From assembly GCF_003573695.1 (NCBI RefSeq), contig NC_039361.1, positions 34,909,702 to 34,973,701 on the forward strand: 64,000 nt of DNA, written 5' to 3'. The position numbers were made by a program, and so were the translations under genes. The notes under the pieces are model-generated. The model ran no database searches. It had not been told where the DNA came from and was given only the letters and a program-made list of their open reading frames with translations. The stretch is from Papaver somniferum. Lineage: Eukaryota; Streptophyta; Magnoliopsida; Ranunculales; Papaveraceae. Positions 12,715 to 24,332 of the stretch are shown in pieces; the stretch's first letter is position 1, and every line of letters starts with the position of its first letter.

Positions 12715-13503
12715 GATTCCTCTGGGTTAGGTGTACCGCATGCGATAAATGTATACATGGAAACCAATAACTTTTTTCATGGTACTAAACATTTATCTGC
12801 TGAACCAAAAACCATAACAATATATCTATCTATCTTATCTAAAATGCTAGATTAAGGTATCGAACATAGGATGGTAGCCCTAAAATTAAAGGAGAGGTCC
12901 AAACGAGGAAAAGCACACAGTGGATGCTTATGCACTTAGAGACGAGGAAGGGCGTAACAAGCGACAAAGTGCTTCGAAAAGTTGAAAATAAACATTGATT
13001 ATGAGATTCCCGAACAGACTTTCCAAACTGCTGCTAAATCCATGAGCAGGCAAGAGAGGTAACATGGCGAACTAAAACATCTTAGTAGCAAGAGGAAAAG
13101 AAAGCAAAAACAATCTCCGTAGTAGTGTCGAGCGAAATGGGAGCAACCTAAACCAGCCCGAGTATTATTTTCTCACACCAACTCAAATATTAACTTATTG
13201 GTTACTTATTTATTCCGTATATGCAAGAAACAGACCCATGCATCGTACGGTGACAAACTAGTAATGAAAACAAGACATAGAAAACCACTTTTACTAGAGG
13301 AAAAACTGATTTTATCTAAGATATTTGACTTTTAGTCAATATTGGGTTGATATGATAATTAGCTTTCCCCCTGTCAAAAAAATAGTTTTTGGAGTTTAAA
13401 TTTCCATATCGCCATTCAAACGTTCAGATGGTATGAGAACTCCGTTAAGCGATCTGTGTTGCGACTTTAGTGATCATCTATCAAAGCAGCTCTTTCTTTA
13501 CAG
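12715..13503. other. Gene-free stretch
   Basis: Nothing recognisable is seen apart from a TTCTTTACAG splice-acceptor-like site at its right end, which leads into the orphan exon at 13504. Confidence 0.3.
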
Positions 13504-13702
13504 GATATGCCGACCAGTTTTTATATCCGAAGAACAACTACTTGCAATAGTTTCGAACTTCAAAGGATATGCAGATGTTGTACTTAAGGCGAGATACCAA
13601 TAAGAGGGAAAAACATATCCTTCAGCTGCCATTTTCAAAGATCAACACGAGGCAGATGACATGTTTCGAAATATCTATGGAGAGAAAGTAAAGGATATCT
13701 AA
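13504..13702 (+). pseudogene. Orphan terminal exon of an unidentified gene, one internal stop
   Basis: A strong acceptor (TTCTTTACAG) precedes a frame that reads ICRPVFISEEQLLAIVSNFK and continues GYADVVLKARYQ, a stop, then EGKTYPSAAIFKDQHEADDM and FRNIYGEKVKDI before its terminal TAA. The composition is that of a real globular protein and the frame continues across the single TAA, which argues for a recently inactivated exon. I do not recognise the family. No upstream exons were found within 800 bp. Confidence 0.5.
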
Positions 13703-13953
13703 TATCTCAGTTCAACCTAAGAATGAGTAAAGTGCAAGTGGGTAGTGGTTGTATTTGTATATGTTCGTAAAATGGTTAGAGATGATGATTATCCTGTAGT
13801 TTAAAATGGTTAGAGATATACAAAAGGTTACAATACTACAAGAACAACTCCAATACTTAATAATCAACACAGTAATACTTAATAATCAACACATTAGTTA
13901 TATATCTTCCGACAGTAGCCACTGTGTACATGTGCTTATAACTAATATAAAAA

Positions 13954-14220
13954 ATCGGTGTGGCTACGATGTGGTCGGGCCACATACTTCAAGCATGTGG
14001 CCCCTCTTTAAATTCTGACGCGTATTATAAAGTTGGAAAAACAGTTTTATTACCGAGTTGTTTCTCTTTTTACTTTGATTAACCTCCTGCTTTTCCTCAA
14101 AATGTGTAATGGTTAGGGAGATTTGGAGGAGGCGGGTTTTTTAATTAGATAGGTGTCAAAAAATAAAAAAGGGCCACATCTAAAATGTATGTGGCCCGAC
14201 CACATCGTAGCCGGGGCGAT
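13954..14220. mobile_element. MITE of about 267 bp with 45-60 bp inverted repeats
   Basis: The left arm (ATCGGTGTGGCTACGATGTG, then GTCGGGCCACATAC) and the right arm on the reverse strand (ATCGCCCCGGCTACGATGTG, then GTCGGGCCACATAC) are near-identical. Both flanks are A-rich, so the target duplication cannot be defined. It lies in the putative intron next to the orphan exon 14305-14370. Confidence 0.75.
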
Positions 14221-14304
14221 AAAAAATAGTGTAACTTGCATCTCTAATCTAATTAATTCCATGGAGAAAGAAAATGGAGCAGATTGTATAAACAAGTTAA
14301 TTAC

Positions 14305-14370
14305 CTCAACCGATTGATTTTCTGGTAATATTTCTGCATCATGTTGCTTTTCTTCTACTTCATCTGCCAT
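14305..14370 (-). pseudogene. Orphan first coding exon, separated from its promoter by a LINE
   Basis: On the reverse strand, ATG in good context (taaaATGGCA) opens 22 codons, MADEVEEKQHDAEILPENQS followed by VE. They end exactly at a consensus donor GAG|GTAATT. The peptide is acidic and is not recognised. The only sequence between this ATG and the LINE tail is about 34 bp. The sequence resuming beyond the LINE has, on the same strand, a TATA-like box at 20711-20722. The simplest reading is that the LINE landed in the 5' leader. No further exons were identified downstream, so the gene is either truncated or the call is wrong. Confidence 0.35.
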
Positions 14371-14404
14371 TTTAGTATTTCACATTAGGGCTCAAATTAA
14401 CAAT

Positions 14405-14418
14405 CCAAGTATCTGGAT
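14405..14418. repeat. Target-site duplication, left copy
   Basis: CCAAGTATCTGGAT here and CCAAGGATCTGGAT at 20683-20696 are 13 of 14 identical. They sit exactly at the two ends of the LINE, next to its poly(A) tail here. Confidence 0.8.
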
Positions 14419-14446
14419 TTTTTTTTATCAAAAGACAAACTTTATA

Positions 14447-17400
14447 TTACATAAACATATTACTTACATCATGATTTATGTAAGGAATTACTAAGTCAGG
14501 TGGATAACCCCACTGCTCCCCATATAAATTCTGTTTTCGAGCTGCCTTTGCTAAAGCATCTGCAGCTTTATTACAATACCTGTAAACAAACTCACAAGAC
14601 CACACAGGGTTACTATTACATATATTAACACAATTTCTAAGAAGAGGTAAACACTGCCACTGACAAAGACTAGTTTGATGCTGTAAAAAGTTACTGATAC
14701 TCAGATTGTCTGTCTCAAAAAATGACATTAGACCAGCCATTTGAAGATGTTATTTGCATAGCCTCTAACATAGCACAGGCTTCAGCTTGCTCGATATTTA
14801 TAGCTCTTTTCAATGTTCCCCTTCCCATGACATATGCCCCTGCAGAATTCCTAGTTATAATACCAATACTAGCTAACAAAGATTCAGAATTATATGAAGC
14901 ATCAATATTTATCTTTAAGAACTGTACAGGAGGAGGAACCCAAGGCAGATGTAGTTCTGTAAATGATAATGATCATGAGCAACAAATGAGGTATCTAAAT
15001 GATGTTGTGCCCTGTATGATTTTATCTGATATATGACAGTTCGATGATTGGGTGTTATATTGTTGAAAACAGCCCTACATCTATGTTTCCAAATGAAGTG
15101 CATTATACAGAGAGCTAAGTGTACAGCTAGAGGTGTGTGTTTGATCGTTATATTCGAACCCTTAAGCTGCCAAGTCTGAATCCAGGAGAGAACCGAGGGA
15201 TGCTGCACAATGGAAACGAACTGATTAGGAAAAAAAGTCTTCCATATAGCTTGAGAGAAGGAGAAATGAAGTAGCAAATGATCCGGATCTTCAGTTTGAT
15301 TCATACTACACAGAACACATATTTTGTCATCAGCATTCAGATGCCTAAAAATGCGAGCTTTCACAGGTATAACATCATGTATTCCTTTCCACATAAAAAT
15401 CTGAAACTTGTATGGTACTTTCAATTTCCAGAATGCTAACCAAAATTGCTGAGATAAACCCATTGAAATATCCATATGCAAATCCTTTTCACAAAGCATC
15501 TTGTACGCTGAAGCAGTTGTAAACATACCAGTACTAGTAAAAGGCCAGACCAACTTATCCTCCTGATTTAATTGTAAAGGAATAGTGAGAATAGAGTTCA
15601 CCTGGTCTGCAGAAAATAAAAGGCGAAGAACAAGAATATTCCATTGCTGAGTGAGAGGATCAAATAGTTCTGAAACCCATTGAATATTACTTGTATTCAT
15701 ATCACTCCAATCTTGAATTGCAGTCTGCATGGAAGGAATCCAATTGGCAGTCCAGATATTGATGTGAGTACCATTACCTACTTGCCATTTTGCATTTCTA
15801 AGAACAATTTCAAGCCCAACACATATACTCTGCCATACCCAACTTGAATTGTTAGTTTCCGGTGGAGGGAAGAATTGCAGATCATTATGAGGAAAATATT
15901 TACCTTTCAACAATTTTTCCCAAATAGCATCTTGATTATGTAATAATTGCCAGGCCAATTTCGCAAGAAGAGCTAAATTGTAATTGGTTAAATTTTTAAG
16001 ACCTAGACCTCCAAATCTTTTAGGTACACATACCTTTTTCCATCCAATAAGTTGTCGTGGATGATCGTTGGTAAAATTATTCCACCAGTAACGCCTTTGG
16101 ATGCTGTCCATTTGATGAATTGTTGTTTCTGGCAGTTTAAGGATCTGCATTTGAAACATACCCATTGTACTCAGCACTGCATTCACTTGAGTTGTTCTTC
16201 CTGCTTGGTTAACCATTTTACTATGCCAGCCCTGTAACCGGTTAGTCATTATCAAGAATACCTTTACAATTTTTTGTCTTGATCTATGCATCAAAAGAGG
16301 AATGCCCAAATATTTTTCACCCAACCCCATAACTTTCATATTAAGAATGCTAGAAATACTAGACTTGTGAGGAATTGAAGTGTGCTTACCAAAAAACAAA
16401 GTTGACTTCTGCATGTTAATAACCTGTCCTGAGGCTTGTCCAAAAGATTGAATCAGATGTCTAAGATGATTCATTTGAGCAGAATTAGCTTGAAAGAATA
16501 ACAAACAATCATCTGCAAAAAACAGATGATTGATAGGAAGACAATGTGGTTAATTTTAATACCATTGAGAAGACCAGAATCAACATTATGTGTAAAAGTC
16601 TAGAAAACGATTCCATGATGAACAAAAATAAATAAGGAGACAAAGGGTCTCCTTGGCGTAAGCCGCGGGTTGGACAAAATGAAGAACTAGGAGTACCATT
16701 GATAAGTATAGAAATATTTGTTGTGGATATGCACTGATCAATCAAAGAAATCCAATCTTCATGAAAACCCATTTGGCGAAAAATTGATAATAAAAAAAGC
16801 CATTACCCGGTCGAATGCTTTCGACATATAACTTTAAACCTACCAAAGCCTTATTTATCTTCTTAATTTTCATACTATGCAGAATCTCCTGTGCTATAAT
16901 AACATTATCATGGATATGTCTGCCTGTAACAAAGGCAGTTTGAGTAGGAGAAATAATGACAGGCAATAAAGGTTTAAGACGGTTCGCCAAAATTTTTGAG
17001 ATGATTTTGTAACTAACATTGCACAGACTAATTGATCTGTAGTCAGCTGGTGTTTGAGGGTTATGAGTTTTTGGTATCAGAACTTGATATATATGATTTA
17101 TAACCTTGAGCATATGCTTGAAGGTAAAGAAGTACTGAACCATGGAGATTACCTCAGATCCAACTGTCTCCCAGCATTGTTGATAGAAAGCAGCTTGGAA
17201 TCCTTCATTACCCGAAGAAGCCCAATGTCTAATCTGAAAGACAACATCCTTAATTTCTTGAGCATCAGGAACTCGGATAAGCTGAAAGTTTTGGTTTTCT
17301 GTGATACAAGGAGAAAACAACTGCAAAATATCTTGATTAATCTGCGGCTTAGAAGTAGTTGAAATATTCACAAAATAGTTAAGAAAAATAGACTCAATGT

Positions 17401-18559
17401 TACTCCGATCATCATACCAAATACCCATAGGCCCTTGAATAGCCTGAATGTTGGATCTCTTTTTATTGAAATTAGCCATTGAGTGAAAATATGATGTATT
17501 CCTATCTGCTTTAAGAAACTTGTCACCTGCCTTTTGCATAAAGAATTATTTCTGGATTGTTAGCCACTGTTGAAGAGAATAACTTAACTGTCGAATCAAA
17601 GGATGAGAAGCTGACAAATTATCATCATAACAACGTTGCAGTTGATTCTGAATATTATGAAGATTGCACTCAATATTCCCAAAAGAGATTTTTTTCCACA
17701 ATTGCAACTGAAATCGAGTGAATTTTAACTTACTTGATAACTGAAAAGAATAAGATCCATTAAATTGTTGTTGCCAACTTTGATGGATAGTGTCTTTACA
17801 AGAGGCCACTTGGAACCAGCACTTGTATAGCTTAAAAGGAGTGTGTTTTCTAGCACTAGGAACATTATGTAACAAAATAGGACTATGGTCTGAAGCAATG
17901 GGAACTAAATGTTGCAAATGAGCATTAGTATAATTATTAATCCAACAACAGTTCACTAAGGCTCTATCTAATCTAACAGAGACATGAGCATCTCCATCTC
18001 TATGATTCGACCAAGTAGTGTCAGCTCCTGAATAACCCAAATCAATGAGACCCATTTGCTGAATAAAATTCCTAACATGTCTAGCATGATGAGGATGAGA
18101 TGCATTAATACCATGGGTTTCAGAGTCATTCATAGTGAAGTTCAAGTCGCCTAACAAAACCCACGGGAGATCAACAGAAGAATACATATCAATCAAATAT
18201 TGCCACTGATTGTTATTGCCTACAACATCACGCACTCCATACATAAAGGTGACCAAAAAATCCAAGTTATTATCATGAGTGTGTACAATAGCATGTATTG
18301 TATCAGAGGTAGTGTGCATTATTTCAACATCAATTCCTTGTTTTCAGGCAAGAGCAATACCACCAGAAAGGCCCAAAGAAGGATCAAACCAATAATTAGG
18401 GTATTTAGTTCTAGAAAGATATAGTCGCATATTATTGGGTTGAGCTTTGGTTTCGCACAAGAAAAAAATATCTGGATCATTATTGGTTAAACAGAAACTA
18501 AGATAGTCTCTAGTATGAGGGTTTCCTATACCTTGACAGTTCCAAGACAGAATTTTCAT
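14447..18559 (-). pseudogene. LINE ORF2: endonuclease, reverse transcriptase, RNase H (disrupted)
   Basis: The product would nick target DNA and copy LINE RNA. The start MKILSWNCQGIGNPHTRDYL (ATG at 18559) is the apurinic-type endonuclease motif. CETKA, GDLNFTMNDSETHG, DRALVN and SDHSPIL follow. A TGA interrupts SGGIALA near 18344 and a TAA falls near 17543 after QLSYSLQQWLTIQK. The RT has VLIPKT, YRSISLCNVSYKIISKILA, TQTAFVTGRHIHDN, a frameshift near 16770, GLRQGDPLSPYLF, a second shift near 16550, and the catalytic FADD (about 16520). A zf-RVT block (CVLCSMNQTEDPDHLLLH) lies near 15300. RNase H follows, with a further shift between 14915 and 14740 and the end region CEFVYRYCNKAADALAKAAR. 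At least five lesions are visible. Confidence 0.9.
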
Positions 18560-18847
18560 GATGTAAATAATGAAAAAGATAGATAAAAAGGTAGGGAAAA
18601 AACAACACAGATTAAGGAAAGAGTGAAAACTCAATGAAGATAAACGAGTTGAGAAAACCACCTGTTGCCATGCATCAGTTTTGTTCTGTGCATTAAGGGC
18701 ATGTGCTGCAGCAATGTCCCAAACATTATTCTCTTCAACGGTAGCAGTATCATCTTGAACAGAAGATGTTTCTCCAACAATAATAACATCTCTATCAAAC
18801 TCAGCATCTTCAAGTTGATTCTCAGGAGTTATAACCAAGGTTGGGGG

Positions 18848-19884
18848 TCAACGATATCGCTTCTTCGTACCACTCGTACTAGCAACATCACTTGTCAGTG
18901 TAGAATATGGCCTTACGGAAGAGAAAAGATGAGACTGATCATGATAGGATGATGAAGTTGCAGCATCAGAATCAGTAGCCGAGAAGATGGATAAACACAT
19001 TCCATCAAAAGGCCTCGGCTTTTCTAGAGCAATTGGTTGACGCAGTCTGTTTCTCCGTTGAGTACCATGTTGTAAAAATAGTTGAGCTTCTTGCTGAGGA
19101 TTTCTTTGAGGAGGTAAAACCGGCTCAACAAAACCAAATCCTCTTACAGTCTCTTCCATTTCACGTCTTCGATTTGTCATATCAGCACAGTCATTTTCTT
19201 CATGATTAGGTACCTTACACTCAGAGCAAAGTCTGTAAGGTTGTTTTTCATAAAAGAAACCAATCCACCTAGTGACACCAGCAGCATTAGCAGCAGTAAT
19301 ACCAGTTATAAGAGGAGTGTTGACATTAATAAGAATTAAAGCTCTATATTTTGAGGAAGTAGGAGGACTAACACCATCAGGCTCAACCACTCTAACTTCT
19401 CCAACGATATTACAAAGCATTCTCAAAATATCAGCATAAGTGAATTCATGTAAGAGGTACTTATATTCTAGCCAGTATGGAGAAACCGAGAAATCTAAGA
19501 GATGATAGTCCATTGTTAATTCCAATCTTTTAAGACTATCAAATAACCATCAAAATTCCAAGCCCCACCAAACAAAATAGCTTCTTTATCATCATTAACT
19601 TGAAATTTGATAACAAAAACATTAGGTTCTAAACTACGCACCTGAACCAACCATTGATTGTGCCTCCTCAAATGAGGCCAAATGAATCTGGCAGCTCGTT
19701 CAACATCTTGCCATATCATAACACCAGGGGCATAAAGTTTACCAGCAAGACAATATCTCCAATCTCGAATTCCAGTTAGGATTGCAGTATTCGAGTGCAT
19801 AACAACCCTTCTTCTAATAGGTTCTTCACTGATTGAAACTTCCTCCATCTGTTCAGAAATGTTATTCACCGATGCTCTAGCCAT
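18848..19884 (-). pseudogene. LINE ORF1: RNA-binding gag-like protein (one frameshift)
   Basis: The likely start is MARASVNNISEQMEEVSISE at 19884. The first section (YAPGVMIWQDVERAARFIW... up to GGAWNFDGYLIVLK) resembles DUF4283 of plant LINE ORF1. A single-base deletion near 19528 moves the rest into the next frame, which continues LTMDYHLLDFSVSPYWLEYK. A zinc knuckle CSECKVPNHEENDC (CX2CX4HX4C) follows, then a Ser-rich basic tail ending TSGTKKRYR. The family binds LINE RNA to form the retrotransposition particle. Ten bases (18838-18847) separate its stop from the upstream part of the ORF2 frame. Confidence 0.85.
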
Positions 19885-20682
19885 AAGGGTGAAGAAAAGT
19901 AAGATGTTGTAATAACAGAGAAGGATATAAAGAAACTGAAATTGTTTGAGGTAGTATTTATAAGGAAAACTTGTAGGATGTGTCAAATTCTTAGTTGGAT
20001 AAGTATGGTTGAAAGGTTTAAAAAAATCAGAACACAAATACATTTTTGTAGACACCAAAGCTCCTGACCAAGTAAAGATAACAACAAGAACTCTTTTCCC
20101 TAAAAGTGAAGCAGGATAATCATTATAATAACCCCAGATTAGATAAGATTGAGAGAAACCGATAAGGATGAAAATCAGATGCACTACTGCAATAAAAATC
20201 CAACTTTGATTATGCCAACTTGGAAACTGCCAACTATAATTATACCTCAAGATGTGATGGGACATTACTGCAACACCAGTGCGTGGCAACAAGCAGGGAG
20301 GAGATTAAGCTGTCATTAAAAGGAAAACAAACCAATTAGAACCAGAGATTGACAAAGATAAAGGGGAAAATGAAAAATTGAAAAGTAGGGCAAAATAAAA
20401 AAAGAAGAGACATATAAAAACATCAGAGTTGGACCAAAAATCAATCTACAAAGGATAAAGCCAGAGGATTAAAACAAAGGGTTGAAAGAAAAAGATCAGA
20501 TAGAATCAAAAAAGGGGTTCAAAATCAAGGGTTGACTATGGTTGACTTAGGGTTGACAATCTTGACCATATAGTGTTTAAATCGTCAACAACGAAGAGAA
20601 AAACTTTTTCTGCCGAGGCTTGAGGGTTTGAAGTCGTCAGAAGAGTATCTCTCTTTCTTCTGTTTGAGTTGTAAAGAATACC

Positions 20683-20696
20683 AAGGATCTGGATGT
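20683..20696. repeat. Target-site duplication, right copy
   Basis: CCAAGGATCTGGAT pairs with 14405-14418, with one mismatch. Confidence 0.8.
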
Positions 20697-20947
20697 TAGC
20701 TAGGGTTTAGTATTTTTTATAGGGAAAGCTTACTTTAAATCCACTCAACGATGATCCGAAGTCAAATAATCTAGACCAAAATCAAGTCTCCCTCTAGTAA
20801 AAGTGATTTTCCTAATTATCTTTTCTCGAGTTAAAAGAAAAAGCCGACAACAATAAAAGGCAAGCTCTCCCCGAAAACAAAAATCAGAAACTCAAGTCCT
20901 ACCCACCTTCTTCTTCACCTTCTTCTCTATGTAATCTCGACCTAGCC
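20697..20947 (+). promoter_or_regulatory. PBF1 promoter/leader with telo-box
   Basis: The 251 bp between the LINE and the PBF1 start hold a TAGGGTTTAG telo-box (20701-20710), an element frequent in promoters of plant translation and housekeeping genes. They also hold a C+T-rich leader (CTTCTTCACCTTCTTCTCT, about 20912-20931). The last 125 bp are duplicated at 4689-4820. The LINE insertion leaves only this short upstream segment next to the gene. Confidence 0.55.
20711..20722 (-). promoter_or_regulatory. TATA-like box on the reverse strand
   Basis: The reverse strand reads CTATAAAAAATA. About 25-30 bp downstream on that strand is the LINE target site, and beyond the LINE is the orphan ATG exon at 14370. 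It could be the core promoter of that gene, placing it head-to-head with PBF1. This is an inference from spacing only. Confidence 0.3.
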
Positions 20948-23769
20948 ATGCCTCACAAACAACAGCGATTTGAACCTTATGACATGAATGGAGGGTTAGT
21001 TCTTCAACTCAATCACCCATCTCTCTTTAATTTTACTCACTTCTGATCTCTGATTGTTTTTTTGGTTGTTGTTGTTATTGCAGAACTTGTGTTGGGATCG
21101 CAGGAGCAGATTACTGTGTCATTGCAGCAGATACGAGGATGTCAACTGGTTACAATATTCTTACACGAGATTACTCCAAACTTTGCAAATTGTATGATGC
21201 TTACTCTCTCTCTCTCTCTATGTGATTTTTTTATAAACCCTAGTTTTTGTTTATGGTAAAATTTATCCCTAATTTTGTTTCCTTGTTAGTTCATGGGCTA
21301 AATCTTAGTTGAAAAATACTTCTTTTTTTAATTAGGGCAATTTTTATAAATCAAATTTTTTGGTTCTGTTGGAACTCAACCAGAGATGGGTTGGGTATTG
21401 CAACTAAACTTCTCAAATTATTGTGAAATTGTAGGGCGGATAAATGTATAATGGCATCAGGGGGATTTCAGGCAGATGTGAAAGCTCTGCAGAAAGCCTT
21501 GTCTGCAAAGCACTTGGTCAGTTGTAACTCTTAACTATGCATTAGGTTTAGTGAAAGTGTTTGTTATTTTTATTGGTTATGCTATTTCTTTGCTTCTGTT
21601 ATTAGTAAAGGTTTTGTTGAGTGCGCTTGAGTCAGGAAGTGCTCTCATAGGCAAGCATAAACCAATAAAAATACAGAAAGAATTTGGCCACACAGAAAGA
21701 TATGAAATAGATTGCAAGTTGTTCCGCTTTCATTTATTAACTCTTATCATCTCATTGTAAATCATGAATGTGATGATTTAACAGAACATAAATACTTTGC
21801 TTTAGGTTTGCTTGTGATGATCTTTGTATCCCTGTAGTAAGCTAGTGACCTTAAGTTTTGGTTTTTGGCCATAGTCAGTAGATGTTGGTTTAACTCTTTG
21901 TTATGCTGGTTGGGTATAGTAAAAGTTGGTTTAACTCTTTGTTATGCTGGTTGGGTATAGTAAAATGTTGATTAGATTAGATTTGACTTCCTTAGAAATT
22001 CACTTCACATATGGTGAAAATTTATCAGCCAAATTCTGGAAATATTTCTTTTCTGGGTCGCAGATAGGGATATTAGAGTTATTTGTCTTTGAACTAGTAG
22101 ACAACCATGCAGAATATGGTAGGGAATGAAAAAAAGAGAGGCCATACCTGTTTTTCTAATCTAGAGATTTGATAGGGATTTGACCTTTCAATTAGCCAAG
22201 CCAACTATAAGTAACATCCCTGGTTTTCTAATCTAGAGAGTTGCTGATATCCAAGTACTTGATATATATATATATATATATATATATTGGTCAAAACCAG
22301 TATATGGTGATATATTTAATATTTCTCTAAACTCTGCTTATCTTTTTCGTATGACATGAGTTGCATTGAGAAAAATATCTCACTTATTGAAAGAAGTAGT
22401 CAGAATTGCAGAATGGACTGTCACCCAAGGCGGCCTTTTTAAAAACAACCTGTGATATTTTGTGTTTATAACTATGTACGAGTTGGAACGTCCTTCTATG
22501 CTGTATGGTCAAGTTACAGAATTACTTTGTTTACCTTGATTATTAGATCCCAGACCATAATTCAGTCTAATCAAAGCTGAGCACTTTAAAGTGATACCAA
22601 TTACTTGTAGACTTGTAGTTTTTTCTAAGATTGATTGTTCTTGTCTATAGTGCATACTAATTTCTGCGTCATCTATGTCTTCATGGTTTAGATTTATCAG
22701 CACCAACATGGGAAGCAGGTGAGCTGCCCTGCCATGGGGCAGCTGCTCTCCAATACCCTCTACTACAAACGTTTCTTTCCTTACTATGCTTTCAACGTCT
22801 TAGGTGGCCTTGATAATGAAGGTGAGGGGGTTATCAGCTTAAACCTGAATTTTTCGACATGTTCAGTACTTCCTCTACAATTCTGAACTTCTCTCAAATG
22901 AATTTTCAGGAAAGGGTTGTGTTTACACTTATGATGCCGTGGGATCCTATGAGAGGGTTGGCTACAGTGCTCAAGGTTCCGGTTCTACTCTTATCATGCC
23001 TGTTTTGGATAATCAACTGAAGTCTCCCAGCCCTCTCTTGTTACCTGCCGTGGTATGACTTTAGTTCGCATTATGGACTTCAGTTTCAATTTTGTATCTT
23101 GTATACTTGAGAAACTAAATGTGACCTAAATTTACAGGATGCCGTGACTCCATTATCAGAAGCAGAGGCAATTGATTTGGTTAAAGATGTTTTTGCATCT
23201 GCAACTGAAAGAGATATCTACACTGTAAGTTCTCACTTGCTTTGTATTCTTCATATCCCTGGCTGAACTCTTAAAACCTGGTCTTGGCTTGTTGCTAGAA
23301 ATCTATTTGTCACAAAAATTCATAAACTTCCTTGTTCATAAATTATCGATAGAATATGATTACAATCCCTCATGAAGATTAAAGTGTCAGGTAGTTGTAT
23401 AGCTTCGGATGCTAAATCCGTTGGAACTTAGAAGTTCCAGTTATTGAATTATGCATGAAGTAAATCATGGAGCTGAAAGAGTAAGTGAACTCGTTTCTTG
23501 GTGATCAGATACTAGCAAAATGAACTACTCTTGGGTAACAGATAGGTTCCTCTGCTTTCGCGACCAATTTGATCACAAGCATAATAGTAATGAAATTTCT
23601 TTGATTTAGTAAAGACACATCAAGAGCACTGCAGTAAATGTGTGTTTTCCCTACTTCCCGCCTCATGTTTAACATTTTAATGCATGGTGTACAGGGAGAC
23701 AGGCTTGAAATAATGGTCGTAAACGCAGCAGGTACCAGAACAGAGTACGTTGAGCTCAGGAAAGACTAG
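20948..23769 (+). CDS. PBF1: 20S proteasome subunit beta type-1 (beta-6 position)
   Basis: It forms part of the inner beta ring of the 20S proteasome core, in cytosol and nucleus. Seven exons join into one 223-aa frame: 20948-20994, 21084-21191, 21435-21516, 22692-22821, 22910-23052, 23138-23224 and 23695-23769. All borders are GT...AG. The product begins [20 protein letters not shown]. The family signatures [52 protein letters not shown] and [19 protein letters not shown] follow, and it ends YVELRKD. The length equals that of the Arabidopsis homologue as I recall it. This subunit is structural and is not one of the three threonine-protease beta subunits. Intron 3 (1.2 kb) carries a 41-bp tandem duplication and a TA microsatellite. 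The start sits just after the leader that is copied at 4689. Confidence 0.95.
21884..21965 (+). repeat. Perfect 41-bp tandem duplication in PBF1 intron 3
   Basis: The unit beginning GTTGGTTTAACTCTTTGTTA is present twice back to back without a visible mismatch, which implies a recent slippage or duplication event. Confidence 0.9.
22262..22289. repeat. (AT)n microsatellite in PBF1 intron 3
   Basis: Fourteen AT dinucleotides lie in a row. Confidence 0.95.
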
Positions 23770-24332
23770 TATGTATGCCCTGGTGCTGTTCCTTCTGGTG
23801 TGGATCTGGAGCACGAGAAACTGCAGTTTTATCAGTTTCTGTAACTGCTACAATCAACTGCCATAGATTATCTTTTCAAAGTAACAAATTTCTGCTGAAC
23901 TTCCAGCTCTTTTATTAGTGTTATGGGAAAGGCTGTTTGAGACTGTATGTCTTCCCTGAAACAGAGTTTAAGAGGTGCATATGTATTGGATTTTGTTGCT
24001 TGCATATTTATTTCTAAGGAATTCCTTTTGAGGTTGTCTTATGAATTGTCCATGTCTCATTATTTTTCTTGCTCAGGCCCATAAGCTGCAGCTTGAGTTT
24101 GCTTAATCCAACATCATTCACCATCCCTCCAGCAGGTCAAATATACCAAAACAAATAAATAACTGTTTTTATTTTTATTGAATAATTTTTGGTACGTGAA
24201 TACACAACTGATAGCGGGTAGCCAAAGGAGTTTTGTCCAAACTCACTTCTCAACCTAGAAACGATGTTGTAGAGAAGACCATGTGTCCCTGTGAACTGTA
24301 ATTTTCACTGCTGCCCTTGGAAGTATAGTTTC

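Larger units (their letters stand above)
14419..20682 (-). mobile_element. Full-length L1-type LINE, mutated
   Basis: A 6.26-kb element lies between 14-bp target duplications. Read on the reverse strand it has a 5' leader (20682-19885), ORF1 (19884-18848), ORF2 (18559-14447) and a short 3' region ending in an A-rich tail (T-run at 14419-14427). ORF1 carries a DUF4283-like N-terminus and one zinc knuckle. ORF2 carries an endonuclease, reverse transcriptase, a zinc-binding domain and RNase H. Plant L1 LINEs commonly have this order, including RNase H. Several stops and frameshifts make it inactive in cis. A full 5' end with a matching duplication points to a fairly recent insertion. Confidence 0.9.
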
